In this document: positions 50,261 through 59,236 of the stretch, one piece after another | How positions within the stretch are numbered: position 1 is the first letter of the stretch | Layout of the letters: every line of letters begins with the position of its first letter | Made by a program: the position numbers and the translations under genes | NCBI GenBank assembly: GCA_041987545.1 | Contig: JBHIWH010000001.1 | Coordinates: forward strand, 1-64,000 | Source of the DNA: JAJRXR01 sp041987545 | GTDB taxonomy: Bacteria; Planctomycetota; Phycisphaerae; Phycisphaerales; UBA1924 | Direction of reading: 5' to 3' | DNA length: 64,000 bases | Notes under the pieces: model-generated | What the model was told of the DNA's origin: nothing | The model's database searches: none | Seen by the model: the letters and a program-made list of their open reading frames with translations, nothing else

Positions 50261-53200
50261 CGGTTCATCTCCAGCTTCTCGAAGTAGATGGTGGGGACGA
50301 TCATGTGGCAGCCGCAGTCGCCCGGCTCGGGGTTGGCGGCGCGCTGCAGCGCGTCGCGGGTGTACCTGGCGAGCAGCGAGCCGCGGGGCGGGGTGTCCAC
50401 CATCTCGGTCTCGCTCTCGTCGGATTCCGGCGTGTCCGTCTCGTCGCTCTCGTCGTCGCCCGGCAGGTCGTCGGCCAGGATCTTGGCGATGATGCGTTCG
50501 CGCTCGGCGGCGATGCGGCGGCGGTGGGCGCGGTCCTGCTGGAGCGAGAAGTAGAGCCGCCCGTCGATCCAGACGCTGGTCGGCTTGGCCCGGGTGGACA
50601 GGGGCGGGGCGTTCCAGAGGACGAGGTCCGCGTCCTTGCCGACCTCGATGGAGCCGACGCGGTCCTCGATACCGAGTTGGATCGAGGGGTTGATGGTGAC
50701 GAAGCGGAGGGCCTGTTCCTCGGTGATCCGCCCGTCCGAGTACTTGACGGCCTTGGCGGCCTCGAGGTTCAGGCGGCGTGCCAGCTCGTCGGAGTCGGAG
50801 TTGTAGCTGGTGAGCAGGCCGACCTCCTCGTTGATTGGGCCGGCGTAGGGGATGGCGTCCTGGACCTCGACCTTGTAGGCCCACCAGTCGGAGAAGATGG
50901 ACGTGCCGATGGCGTGCTCCTTGACGACCTCGGCGACCTTGTAGGTCTCGAGGCCGTGCTGGAACGCGCCGATCTTGAAGCCGAAGTCCTCGGCGACGCG
51001 GCACAGCATGAGGATCTCGTCCTGGCGGTAGGAGTGGCAGTGGACGAGGCGTTCGCCCCTGAGGACCTGGGCGAGGGCCTCGAGCTCGAGGTCGCGGCGG
51101 AAGCCGGCGCCGAGCCTGGACTCGCGGTCGATGTACTCCTTGGCGGCCTGGAATCGGTCGCGGATGATGGTCTCGACGCCCATGCGGGTCTGTGGGTATC
51201 GGGTGGTCTTGTCGTCGCCCCAGTTGGACTGCTTGACGTTCTCGCCGAGGGCGAACTTGATGTTGGTCTTGGCGGGGCTCTCGAGGAACATGGTCTCGGC
51301 GTCGGGGGCGCCCCAGCGGTTCTTGACGACCTGGGACTTTCCGCCGATGGGGTTGGCCGAGCCGTGGAGGAGGTTGGCGGCGGTGACGCCGCCGGCGAGC
51401 TGGCGGTACCAGTTGACGTAGCCGGGGTCGAGTGAGTCGCCGATCCAGCACTCGGCGGTGACGGCCTGTCCGGCCTCGTTGACGCCGAAGCGGAAGAGGC
51501 CGGTGTGCGAGTGGGCGTCCACGATCCCGGGGGTGAGGTGCATGCCGGCGCCGTCGACGCGGACGATGTTCGCGTCGCCCGGGAATCGGACGTCCTTGTT
51601 GGGGCCGACGTACTCGATCTTGCCGGCGTTGACGATGACGAGTGTGCCGTTCTCGTAGTCGTCGGGGTTGAGGACGCCGTCGCCCGCGCTGGTCCAGACG
51701 GTGGCGCCGGTGATGAGGATGTAGTCGGGCTGCTCGGGGGTGGACTCGACGCTGTAGGCGCCGAAGGGGTAGCCGGCGAAGTCGGGGACGTCGGCGGTCT
51801 CGGGCTCGTCGGCCTTGCGGGTTCCGATCCATGCGAACGAGGTCCCGTCGGGCTCGGTGCCCTTGCCGACGATCTCGTCGTCCACGAGCACGCCGGTGAC
51901 GGAGTAGGTCTTGGCCTCGTCGTCGGCGTCGTCGATGAGGAAGGCGATGCGGTCGCCGGTGATGGAGACCTCGCGGCCCTCGCCGCGCGTGCCGTCCTGG
52001 TTGGTGGTGACGGTGTCGCCCTTGACGGTAAAGTCCATGGAGAAGAAGTCGCCGACGGCGAGCGTCCAGCCGCCCTCGAAGGCGGAGGCCTCGGGCTCGG
52101 CGTCGCCGGCGCGGGTGGCGCGCCAGGGCGCGGGCGAGCCGGCGGGGCGCATCATGGCGCCGGAGAGCTCGTCGCCCGTGCGGACGCCGGAGAAGATGAC
52201 GGGCGAGTCGCCGGCGAGCGCGGGGAGCTTGAGCGTGAAGCTGATGGAGGCGTCGTCGATGGAGACGGCGCCGGCCTTGTGCTCGGTCGTCCCGCCCGCG
52301 GCGTCGGCGGCGGTGAGCGTGACCTTGGCCTTGCCCTTCTTGCCCTCGGCCTTGGGGTCGGAGACCACGAGCGTGGCCGTGATGCCGCCGTCGATCACCA
52401 GGTCCCACTCGCCGGCGAGCGAGGCGGCGCCCGCGGCGTTGACGACGTGGCGCCGCCCGTCGATCCAGACGTCCCGGATCTCGGTGTCCTCGTCGAACAG
52501 CGGCCCGTCGGCGACGACGAACGAGGCGAGCTTGCCCTGCTCGATCGTGCCGAGGCGGTCGGACAGGCCCAGGGCGTCGGCGGGGTTGGTGGTCAGGGCG
52601 GCCAGGGCGTCGCGCTCGGACAGGCCGTGCTCGATCGCCTTGCGGAGGTTGGCCATGAAGTTCTGGCCCTGTGGCAGCTTGCTGGTCGTCAGGCAGACCG
52701 TGGCGCCGGCGTCCACGAGGCGGCGGACGTTGGTCGGCGCCTGCTCCCAGGCCATCAGGCGATCGAGGTCGACCGAGTCGATGGCGCCGATGGACGAGAC
52801 GTCCGGCGCCTTGGGGTAGCGGAGGGGGACGACGAGGGTGGCGTCCATCTCGGCGATGGGCGCGAGGCGCTGGTACTCGCGGCCGCCGCCGAGGATCAGG
52901 ACGCGGCCGGTCTCGTGCTCGCGCTGGATGCGGCGGGCCAGGAGCGCCTCGAGCGGGTCGTCGGCGTCGAAGAGGAGCGGGGCGTCGACCGCGTGCAGGG
53001 GCGTGAGCGCGCTGGGCGCGGTGTCGAGGGGCGTGCCGGCGACGGACTCCTCCCAGGCCGCGTCGATGAGCGTCTGGCGGAAGAGGGCCATGACGCCCAT
53101 ATGGCTCGTGGGGTACGCGCCGCTGGACCAGCCGGAGGTCTCGAAGCCGAGCGTGTGGAAGGCCCGGGCGTTGTAGACGGGCGGCTCGCCCAGGGACTTG

Positions 53201-53739
53201 TCCGACGGGGCGGCGGCGAGGGAGACGGCCGCGCCCATGCCTCTGAACACCCCGCCCTTGGGCGCGATGCCCGCGGCGACGAAGCCCATGTCTCGCAGGG
53301 ACTCCTTGTCGGACTCGCCCATGCCGTCGCCGTCGAGCGCGGAGCGGTGGGGCGTGACGAGTTCGTTCCAGTGCATGCCGGGCGAGCCGGAGTCCGGCTT
53401 GGGCGCGTCGATCTCGACGCACGCGTCGATGAGACCCGGGTAGACGTGCAGGCCCTGCGCGTCGAAGACGCGGGCGCCCTCGGGCGCGTCGGCGCCCGCG
53501 CCGACGGAGAGGATCCGGCCGCCGCGGACGACGATGGTCGCGTCCTCGATGGTCTGGTCGGGCGAGACGTGGACGGTGGCGCCGACGATCGCGTGCCAGC
53601 CCGGGTCGGCGTGCTTGGGGCCGTTGGTGGGCGGGGCGAGGGGCGAGCTGCTCGTCGGCTGGGCGGGGGCCAGCGAGGCGGCGAGGGTGGCGGCCAGCGC
53701 CCAGGCGGCGCCGGCGACGAGGGTGACGGATCGGGTCAT
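50257..53739 (-). CDS. Double amidohydrolase-domain exported protein
   Basis: A 1160-residue protein. ATG 53739 with GAGAGG upstream; signal peptide about 1-26. Module 1 (about 47-440) has HAIVGATVHVSPDQTIEDA and YPGLIDACVEID, where Cys107 and Glu stand in place of the metal His pair. A beta-rich linker of about 230 residues follows (ATLVVSDPKAEGKKGKAKV, DEIVGKGTEPDGTSFAWIG). Module 2 (about 680-1080) keeps the metal site: GIVDAHSHTG with H743 and H745, HCHSYRQDEI and GAFQHGLE; GSIEVGKDADLVLWN closes it. The C-terminus is Asp/Glu-rich. Probably one active imidase/dipeptidase-type site in the periplasm; substrate unknown. The next gene is a third, also incomplete module. Confidence 0.9.
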   Translation of the reverse strand: MTRSVTLVAGAAWALAATLAASLAPAQPTSSSPLAPPTNGPKHADPGWHAIVGATVHVSPDQTIEDATIVVRGGRILSVGAGADAPEGARVFDAQGLHVYPGLIDACVEIDAPKPDSGSPGMHWNELVTPHRSALDGDGMGESDKESLRDMGFVAAGIAPKGGVFRGMGAAVSLAAAPSDKSLGEPPVYNARAFHTLGFETSGWSSGAYPTSHMGVMALFRQTLIDAAWEESVAGTPLDTAPSALTPLHAVDAPLLFDADDPLEALLARRIQREHETGRVLILGGGREYQRLAPIAEMDATLVVPLRYPKAPDVSSIGAIDSVDLDRLMAWEQAPTNVRRLVDAGATVCLTTSKLPQGQNFMANLRKAIEHGLSERDALAALTTNPADALGLSDRLGTIEQGKLASFVVADGPLFDEDTEIRDVWIDGRRHVVNAAGAASLAGEWDLVIDGGITATLVVSDPKAEGKKGKAKVTLTAADAAGGTTEHKAGAVSIDDASISFTLKLPALAGDSPVIFSGVRTGDELSGAMMRPAGSPAPWRATRAGDAEPEASAFEGGWTLAVGDFFSMDFTVKGDTVTTNQDGTRGEGREVSITGDRIAFLIDDADDEAKTYSVTGVLVDDEIVGKGTEPDGTSFAWIGTRKADEPETADVPDFAGYPFGAYSVESTPEQPDYILITGATVWTSAGDGVLNPDDYENGTLVIVNAGKIEYVGPNKDVRFPGDANIVRVDGAGMHLTPGIVDAHSHTGLFRFGVNEAGQAVTAECWIGDSLDPGYVNWYRQLAGGVTAANLLHGSANPIGGKSQVVKNRWGAPDAETMFLESPAKTNIKFALGENVKQSNWGDDKTTRYPQTRMGVETIIRDRFQAAKEYIDRESRLGAGFRRDLELEALAQVLRGERLVHCHSYRQDEILMLCRVAEDFGFKIGAFQHGLETYKVAEVVKEHAIGTSIFSDWWAYKVEVQDAIPYAGPINEEVGLLTSYNSDSDELARRLNLEAAKAVKYSDGRITEEQALRFVTINPSIQLGIEDRVGSIEVGKDADLVLWNAPPLSTRAKPTSVWIDGRLYFSLQQDRAHRRRIAAERERIIAKILADDLPGDDESDETDTPESDESETEMVDTPPRGSLLARYTRDALQRAANPEPGDCGCHMIVPTIYFEKLEMNR

Positions 53740-53963
53740 CGGGTCGGTACCTCTCTGGAGGGACTCGGAGCGTATCGGCTGGAAAGGCCCGGGCAAAGAG
53801 GGGGAAACGCCCGGCATCCGGAGACTTGCGGCCACGATCGGGCGCGGGCCATTGGTACCGGCGGGGGTCGGCCCGGGGTGCGGGGCGCGGGCGTGGACGG
53901 CTACCCTCAGGCCGGGACGCGCCCGCGCGGGCGCCGACGTGTGAAGCTGGAGGGAGGCGCGAC

Positions 53964-55217
53964 GTGCCGGAGCTGATCAAGGGCGCCGCGGTTGTGGGGC
54001 AGTCGGGCGGGCCCACCGCCGTCATCAACGCCTCGCTCGTGGGCGTGGTCGAGGGGCTCCGCCGGGCCGGCGCTGGGGCGGGCGACTCGCCGATCTCGCG
54101 GATCCTGGGCATGCGTCACGGCGTGAGCGGGCTCACCCGGGGCGACTTCCACGACCTGACCGACTTCAGCCCGTCCCGGCTCGACCGCCTCGCGCACACG
54201 CCCTCGGCCGGCCTCGGCTCGACGCGCGACAAGCCCGACCGGGCTTACTGCGAGCGGATCCTCGAGTCCTGCCAGAAGCACGACATCCGGTACTTCTTCT
54301 ACATCGGCGGCAACGACAGCTCGGACACGTGCCGCATCGTGAACGAGCTCTCCAACGAGGCCGGCTACGAGCTGCGCTGCTTCCACGTGCCCAAGACGGT
54401 GGACAACGACCTGGTGGGATCGGATCACACGCCCGGCTTCCCGTCGGCGGCGAGGTTCGTCGCCAAGGCCTGCATGGCCGACTTCATGGACAACATCTCC
54501 CTGCCCGGGATCAAGATCAACGTTGTCATGGGGCGGCACGCGGGGTTCCTGACCGCGGCCAGCGCGCTGGCGCGGCGGGAGTCGCGCTTCGGCGGGCTGG
54601 GCGCGACGGGCGACGGGCCGCAGTTGATCTATGTCCCCGAGGTCGCCTTCGACCTGGACGAGTTCACGCAGGACGTGGCCAGGATCTACGAGCAGCAGGG
54701 GCGGTGCCACATCGCCGTCTCCGAGGGCATCCAGGACAAGCACGGCGAGTCGATCGGCGCGCTGCTGATCAAGGGCGAGACCGACGCGCACGGCAACGTA
54801 CAGCTCTCGGGCTCGGGCGCCCTGGGCGACCAGCTGGCCAACGTGCTCAAGGAGCGGCTGACCCCCCAGGGCGGCAAGGCGCCGCGGGTCCGGGCGGACA
54901 CGTTCGGCTACGTGCAGCGGTGCTTCCCGGACCAGTCGCCGATCGACCTGCGCGAGGCGCGGGGCGCCGGGCGATACGCCGCGGCCCTGGCGGCCAGCGG
55001 GGACATCGACGGCTCGGTCGCGATCGTGCGCACCAGCCCGATCGGGGGCGACCAGCCGTACGCGGCCAGGTTCGAGCGGATCAACCTTGGCGACGTGGCG
55101 GCCAAGACGCGTCACATGCCCGAGGAGTTCCTGCAGGGGCGCAACGACGTGAGTCAGGCGTTCATCGACTACTGCCGCCCGCTGGTCGGGGAGCTGCCGG
55201 CGTACGAGCGGCTGTAG
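53964..55217 (+). CDS. 6-phosphofructokinase, pyrophosphate type
   Basis: A 417-residue enzyme starting at GTG 53964, preceded by GGAGGGAGG. N-terminal VVGQSGGPTAVINASLVGV binds phosphate; IGGNDSSDT (I114-T122) and PKTVDNDLVGSDHTPGF (143 onward) carry the residues that mark PPi-dependent enzymes, where ATP types have GGDGS and PGTIDND. MGRHAGFLTAASALAR is also conserved. The Asn in GGND instead of GGDD is unusual. It phosphorylates fructose 6-phosphate, reversible if PPi is used. Cytosolic. Divergent from the amidohydrolase operon. Confidence 0.92.
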   Translation: MPELIKGAAVVGQSGGPTAVINASLVGVVEGLRRAGAGAGDSPISRILGMRHGVSGLTRGDFHDLTDFSPSRLDRLAHTPSAGLGSTRDKPDRAYCERILESCQKHDIRYFFYIGGNDSSDTCRIVNELSNEAGYELRCFHVPKTVDNDLVGSDHTPGFPSAARFVAKACMADFMDNISLPGIKINVVMGRHAGFLTAASALARRESRFGGLGATGDGPQLIYVPEVAFDLDEFTQDVARIYEQQGRCHIAVSEGIQDKHGESIGALLIKGETDAHGNVQLSGSGALGDQLANVLKERLTPQGGKAPRVRADTFGYVQRCFPDQSPIDLREARGAGRYAAALAASGDIDGSVAIVRTSPIGGDQPYAARFERINLGDVAAKTRHMPEEFLQGRNDVSQAFIDYCRPLVGELPAYERL

Positions 55218-55226
55218 GCGCCGAGG

Positions 55227-55823
55227 TCAGCGACGTCGGCGCCGGAGCGCGAGCCCGCCCGCGAGTGCCGGGAGCAGCGCAGTCCCCGGCGCCGGGATGC
55301 CGTAGGTCACGTTGTCGATCGCGACGAACTCGGGGCCGGCGCCGTCGGCGATCTCGACGCGGGCGATCTCGGCGCCCAGGTTCGAGAAGCCGATGAACGT
55401 CGTCATCGCGCGGCCGGAGGTCCCGAAGATCTCCATCGCCAGCACGTTGTCCATCGAGTCGTAGACCGTGATCTCGACCTCCTCGCCCGTCTGGTCGAAG
55501 AAGTGGATCGACGCGACCTCGAAGCCGACGGCCGTCACCGGGACGCCGAAGTCCATGTTGATCATGTCGTCGGCGAAGAAGGAGAACGCGACGCGGCTGG
55601 GGAAGTTCGAGTCGGTCGTGCCCACGCCCGTGCCCCCGCCCGCGCCCGAGCTGAGGAAGAAGTCCACGTAGTCCTGCTGGAAGTCGCCCGCGGCCTCGAA
55701 GTCCTGGGTCGCCAGGCCCGGGTAGGCCGACTCGAAGGCGGCGCGGCTGGCGAACACGTCGGCGTACAGCGACGTCGTCAGGCCGGCGAGCGCGATGACG
55801 GGCAGGGTTGATCTCGGGCGCAT
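55227..55823 (-). CDS. Exported protein with CTERM-like sorting tail
   Basis: A 198-residue protein starting at ATG 55823, with GGAGGAG eight bases upstream; signal peptide about 1-20. The middle is beta-rich (VAFSFFADDMINMDFGVPVTAVGFEV, VEITVYDSMDN) and ends VEIADGAGPEFVAIDNVTYG, a pattern shared by many PEP-CTERM proteins. Tail: IPAPGTALLPALAGGLALRRRRR. Third protein in the window with this Pro-Ala-Pro-Gly variant. Function unknown; likely a surface or matrix protein. Convergent with the phosphofructokinase gene, 9 bases apart. Confidence 0.85.
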   Translation of the reverse strand: MRPRSTLPVIALAGLTTSLYADVFASRAAFESAYPGLATQDFEAAGDFQQDYVDFFLSSGAGGGTGVGTTDSNFPSRVAFSFFADDMINMDFGVPVTAVGFEVASIHFFDQTGEEVEITVYDSMDNVLAMEIFGTSGRAMTTFIGFSNLGAEIARVEIADGAGPEFVAIDNVTYGIPAPGTALLPALAGGLALRRRRR

Positions 55824-55957
55824 GGTCTCTCCTCCGGGCTCGTGGAACCGATACCCCCTCGCGGGATGAAGTCTGCCACGGCTTGCCCATTCTCTCACTC
55901 CGCTTCGAAGGTTGCCGCGCGACGTTCGCGGGCCGCGCATGCAAGTACACTCGGCGC

Positions 55958-56509
55958 ATGGACTTCGAGGCCCGCACGATCTCGCTCCGCGACGGCGCCC
56001 GCGTGCGGCTGCGGCCCGGGGACGCGTCGGACGCGGCGGCCAACCTCGCCTTCGTCACGCGCAGCGTGCCCGAGTCCCCGTTCATCCTGACCACGCCCGA
56101 CGAGATCTGGTCGGCCGACGAGATCCGCGAGCGGCTGGAGCGCGTCGCGGGCGGCGAGGGCGTGGTGATCTTCGCCGAGCCGGAGGACGAGCCGGGGCGG
56201 ATCGTCGCGTGCCTGGACATCCTGCGGCACAAGAAGCGGAAGCTGCGTCACGGCGCCGGGCTGGGCATGATGATCGAGCCGGGGTTCCGGGGGCGCGGGC
56301 TGGGGCGGGCGATGATGCTCGCCGCGATCGCGTGGGCCGAGGCGCACCCGGGGATCGAGCGTCTGGAGCTGGGCGTGTTCGCCCAGAACCCGGGGGCGCT
56401 GCGGATCTACGAGTCGTGCGGGTTCGTCCGCGAGGGCGTGAAGCGGGACTGGGCGCGCCAGCCCTCGGGCGAGTCGCTGGACGAGATCATCATGGCGCGG
56501 CGTGTCTGA
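55958..56509 (+). CDS. GNAT family N-acetyltransferase
   Basis: A 183-residue acetyltransferase starting at ATG 55958 (MDFEARTISL). The acetyl-CoA loop is GFRGRGLGRAMMLAAIAWA (about 110-130) with the R/Q-x-x-G-x-G/A motif, preceded by the beta-strand LGMMIEP; the end ALRIYESCGFVREGV is the usual GNAT closing motif. Cytosolic. Acceptor substrate cannot be told; the length and RIYESCGF pattern fit small-molecule or ribosomal-protein acetylation. Between two surface-protein genes. Confidence 0.92.
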   Translation: MDFEARTISLRDGARVRLRPGDASDAAANLAFVTRSVPESPFILTTPDEIWSADEIRERLERVAGGEGVVIFAEPEDEPGRIVACLDILRHKKRKLRHGAGLGMMIEPGFRGRGLGRAMMLAAIAWAEAHPGIERLELGVFAQNPGALRIYESCGFVREGVKRDWARQPSGESLDEIIMARRV

Positions 56510-56519
56510 GCGGTGAGGT

Positions 56520-56565
56520 CTGAAAGCCGACACCCCGGGATCGCTCCCGGGGCGTCGCGTGTCGG
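56520..56565. terminator. Compound hairpin between convergent genes
   Basis: An inner 8-base stem CCCCGGGA/TCCCGGGG (loop TCGC) inside an outer stem CCGACAC/GTGTCGG, between the acetyltransferase and a surface-protein gene. The minus side is followed by CTTTCAG, only weakly T-rich. Confidence 0.6.
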
Positions 56566-56605
56566 CGCCGCCCCCGTCCGCGGGCGGGCCGTCGAGGGGT
56601 CGGGG

Positions 56606-58198
56606 TTACGGGCAGCCGGCGCCGAAGGCGGCGAGGAAGGCGATGACGTCGTCGAAGTTGAGGACGCCGAAGGGCGCCGCAAGGTCGGCCGGGCAGTTGC
56701 CCACGTCCACGCTGGTCATGAACAGCGTCTGGTGGTTGTTGTTGTCGCAGTTGACGCTGGCCTGGTCGCCCACGAGCAGGCGGATGGTGTAGCAGCAGGG
56801 GGGCAGGTCGGACGTGTCCCAGACGCCCAGCACGTCGTCGATGAGGTTTGACGTGCCGCTGGCGATCGTGACCCAGGTGTTGGCGGGCCCGCCGGTGTAC
56901 TGGAGGACCCAGGAGGAGAGGTTCTCGTCGAAGGCGGTGCCGGTGATCCTGACCAGGCCGCCGACGCCCTCGCAGTTGACGGGGTCGGTGATCTCGGCGG
57001 TGGGCGCCGTGTTGTCGATGATGATGGTGCGTTCGGCCTCGACATCGTGGCAGCCGTCGGTGGCGGAGACGAGGACGTCGTACGCGCCGTCGGGGACGGC
57101 GGTGGAGTTCCAGGTGGCGAAGGTCTGGTTGATCTTGCCGCCGAAGTAGACGGGGTTGGACGGATCGACGGGGGCGAACGTGCCGGCGCCGGCGGGGCTC
57201 TGCTGGACGATGTACTCGACGCCGCAGTGATCGTTGATGGTGCCGGTGAAGCAGACCGTGCCGCCGAAGACGTTCCCGTCGGCGGGCCCGCCCCAGCTGA
57301 AGGCGTCGAACTGTTTGTCGACCCAGGCGACCTCGACGTCGTCGGCCGAGAGGTCGGCCTCGTTGGTCGCGCTCATTCGGAGGAGGTAGTAGCCCTGGGC
57401 GAGGGGGGCGGTGTTCCAGTTGGCGATGCTCGTCCCGCCGGGCCCGGTCTCGGGGAAGCCGGAGGCGATGGGTGTCCACGAGCCGCCGATCGCGGGCTTG
57501 AACTCGAGGAGCGTGCTGATGAGCGCGGTCTCCGGGTCGTGGGCGATGCCCAGGATCGGGAACGTGCCGCAGACGCACTCGAGGTTCGTCGGGTCGAGGA
57601 TGTCCACGATCGGGGGCGTGTCGTCGAGGACGGGGCCGGCGACGTCGAGCGTGACCGAGTAGCCCTCCCGGAGGGTGATGGTCATCTTGGCGTTGACGGC
57701 CCAGTGCTCGGCCTCGGTGTCGGCGAAGAAGAACCTGGAGTTGGAGCCGGACCTGATCCAGAGGGGGTCGAAGTCGTAGGTGATCTGGTCCCCGTCGCCC
57801 GAGCGGAAGGCCGAGTCGGGGGCGATGGTGCCCAGGCCGGTGCTGGACCAGTTGACGTCGGTGGTCTGGTCCTCGAAGCCGTCCACGCGGATGGAGGCGA
57901 TCGAGCCGTTGAAGCCGGGGGTCGAGGAAGGGATGCGGCGGACGAAGGCGTACGAGCCGTCGGCCTTCTGGATCACGCGGTCCTGCACGACGCCCTCGTA
58001 CAGGATCACCGACGTGCCCGGGATGATGACCTGGAAGGGGATGGCGGCGTCGCGGACGACGGTCCCGGCGGGTCCGGGCTGGCCCAGCAGGGCCTCGAAA
58101 TCGCCCGGCGCCAGGTCGACGGCCAGGGCGGGGACAGGCGTGAGCAGGGCGCCGGCGCAGGCGGCGATGGCGAGGACGCGACGCGTCGTGGGTCTCAT
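56606..58198 (-). CDS. Secreted multi-domain protein with single GC-type dockerin
   Basis: A 530-residue exported protein. ATG 58198 (MRPTTRRVL) with GGGAGA upstream; signal peptide about 1-26. It contains Ig-like or beta-sandwich segments repeated in tandem (PPIVDILDPTNLECVCG; SAGDGC-type Cys pairs; APTAEITDPVNCEGVGG), each starting with an ITDPVN-like motif and a Cys. The C-terminus has one GC-type dockerin unit, NCPADLAAPFGVLNFDDVIA ending FGAGCP, whereas the other three such proteins here have two. No catalytic motif. Probable surface-attached binding protein. Confidence 0.85.
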   Translation of the reverse strand: MRPTTRRVLAIAACAGALLTPVPALAVDLAPGDFEALLGQPGPAGTVVRDAAIPFQVIIPGTSVILYEGVVQDRVIQKADGSYAFVRRIPSSTPGFNGSIASIRVDGFEDQTTDVNWSSTGLGTIAPDSAFRSGDGDQITYDFDPLWIRSGSNSRFFFADTEAEHWAVNAKMTITLREGYSVTLDVAGPVLDDTPPIVDILDPTNLECVCGTFPILGIAHDPETALISTLLEFKPAIGGSWTPIASGFPETGPGGTSIANWNTAPLAQGYYLLRMSATNEADLSADDVEVAWVDKQFDAFSWGGPADGNVFGGTVCFTGTINDHCGVEYIVQQSPAGAGTFAPVDPSNPVYFGGKINQTFATWNSTAVPDGAYDVLVSATDGCHDVEAERTIIIDNTAPTAEITDPVNCEGVGGLVRITGTAFDENLSSWVLQYTGGPANTWVTIASGTSNLIDDVLGVWDTSDLPPCCYTIRLLVGDQASVNCDNNNHQTLFMTSVDVGNCPADLAAPFGVLNFDDVIAFLAAFGAGCP

Positions 58199-58329
58199 GG
58201 CTCGGTCTCCCGTGAACGAGGGGGTGTCTCTCCCGCCACGCTCCCCGCGCGGCGTGCTGAGGCTCCGCGCGGGCACGCGGAATCTCTCAGCAGAGGACAG
58301 TCCGAGTTCCGGGGATCGAGAGGGTCAGG

Positions 58330-58659
58330 TCAGTCGGCGTCGGGCCGATGTTGCGCGAGCAGCGCGACGCGGTACGCCTGCAGCCGCGCGCTGAACGCGC
58401 CGGCCCGCACGCCCGGGTCGTCGGCGACGATCCGCTCGGCCTCGTCGCGCGAGCGGGCCTCGAAGACGAACACGCCCACCCAGGGTCGCTCCAGCGTCCG
58501 GCCCGCGAGGATCAGCTCACCCGAGTCGCGGAGGCGGGTGTAGTACTCGAAGTGAGCGCGGACCGCCGCCGCCTCCTCGGGCGTCGGCGCCTCGGGCATC
58601 CCGTCGCGGGCGGGCTCGAGGAAGCAGACGAACTGCTGGCGCTCGCCGGTCCCGTCCAC
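58330..58659 (-). CDS. YciI-like (YCII) family protein
   Basis: A 109-residue protein starting at GTG 58659, directly after the stop of the DUF1579 gene upstream. YCII fold: FVCFLEPARDG, AHFEYYTRLRDSGELILAGR with the His and Asp-Gly-like turn, GVFVFEARSRDEAERIVADDPGV. The family is related to muconolactone isomerase and often encoded with other enzymes; substrate unknown. Cytosolic. Last gene of a four-gene group with three DUF1579 proteins. Confidence 0.9.
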   Translation of the reverse strand: MDGTGERQQFVCFLEPARDGMPEAPTPEEAAAVRAHFEYYTRLRDSGELILAGRTLERPWVGVFVFEARSRDEAERIVADDPGVRAGAFSARLQAYRVALLAQHRPDAD

Positions 58660-59196
58660 CTACGTCTTCCGCTCGTAGCGGATCTCCATGCACTTGCACT
58701 CGGCGCCGGGCTTCCCGTCCTGGCCCAGGGGCGCAAAGTACATCTCCATGGTCAGGTGGTCGTCGTCGTGGGCGGTCATGACCGAGCGCTTGCGCATGGG
58801 GGCGCCCGAGCCGGGGTCGGTCATGGTGCTGTGCATCTCCCAGCGGCGGGCGGCCTCGTCCAGCTGGCCGTGCTCGACCTGGATGAACGTGGCCATGGAG
58901 TCGATCCAGAAGCCCTCGTAGCGCTTGTCGACGGTGTTGTACCCGAGGAAGCCCTTGCCGGCGAACATGCCCGAGTCGTCCTGGTACCGCTGCTCGAGGT
59001 AGCGGTCGCCCAGGATGAGCTCGTTGACCATCGTGCCGGTGGAGACCTGGGGCTCGGAGGCGCCGGGCATCCACATGCGGACCTCGGCGCGGAACGTGCC
59101 CTCGAACGGCTTGAACGCCGCGTGCTCGGGCGCGGGCTTGAACATCTCGGCGCACTTGGCCATCTGGTCGGCCGGCGCGGGGGTCTCGGGGCTCAT
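58660..59196 (-). CDS. DUF1579 family protein, cytosolic paralogue
   Basis: A 178-residue protein starting at ATG 59196. Typical DUF1579 blocks: FKPFEGTFRAEVRMWMP, GDRYLEQRYQDDSGMFAGKGFLGYNTVDKRYEGFWIDSMAT and HSTMTDPGSGAPMRKRSVM. No signal peptide, unlike the two upstream paralogues. The family forms a lipocalin-like beta-barrel of unknown function. The YciI gene starts one base after its stop. Confidence 0.9.
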   Translation of the reverse strand: MSPETPAPADQMAKCAEMFKPAPEHAAFKPFEGTFRAEVRMWMPGASEPQVSTGTMVNELILGDRYLEQRYQDDSGMFAGKGFLGYNTVDKRYEGFWIDSMATFIQVEHGQLDEAARRWEMHSTMTDPGSGAPMRKRSVMTAHDDDHLTMEMYFAPLGQDGKPGAECKCMEIRYERKT

Positions 59197-59236
59197 GGGG
59201 TCGCTCCGTCGGGCGGGTGTGTCGTGGTCGCGGGTG

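Noticed and set aside
51505..53976. Plus-strand frame of 823 codons opposite the amidohydrolase gene
   Set aside because: Shadow frame; the minus-strand protein has clear family motifs.
48878..54112. One continuous minus-strand frame of 1744 codons
   Set aside because: Only the last 460 codons are protein-like; the rest is the shadow of the double amidohydrolase gene in another frame.
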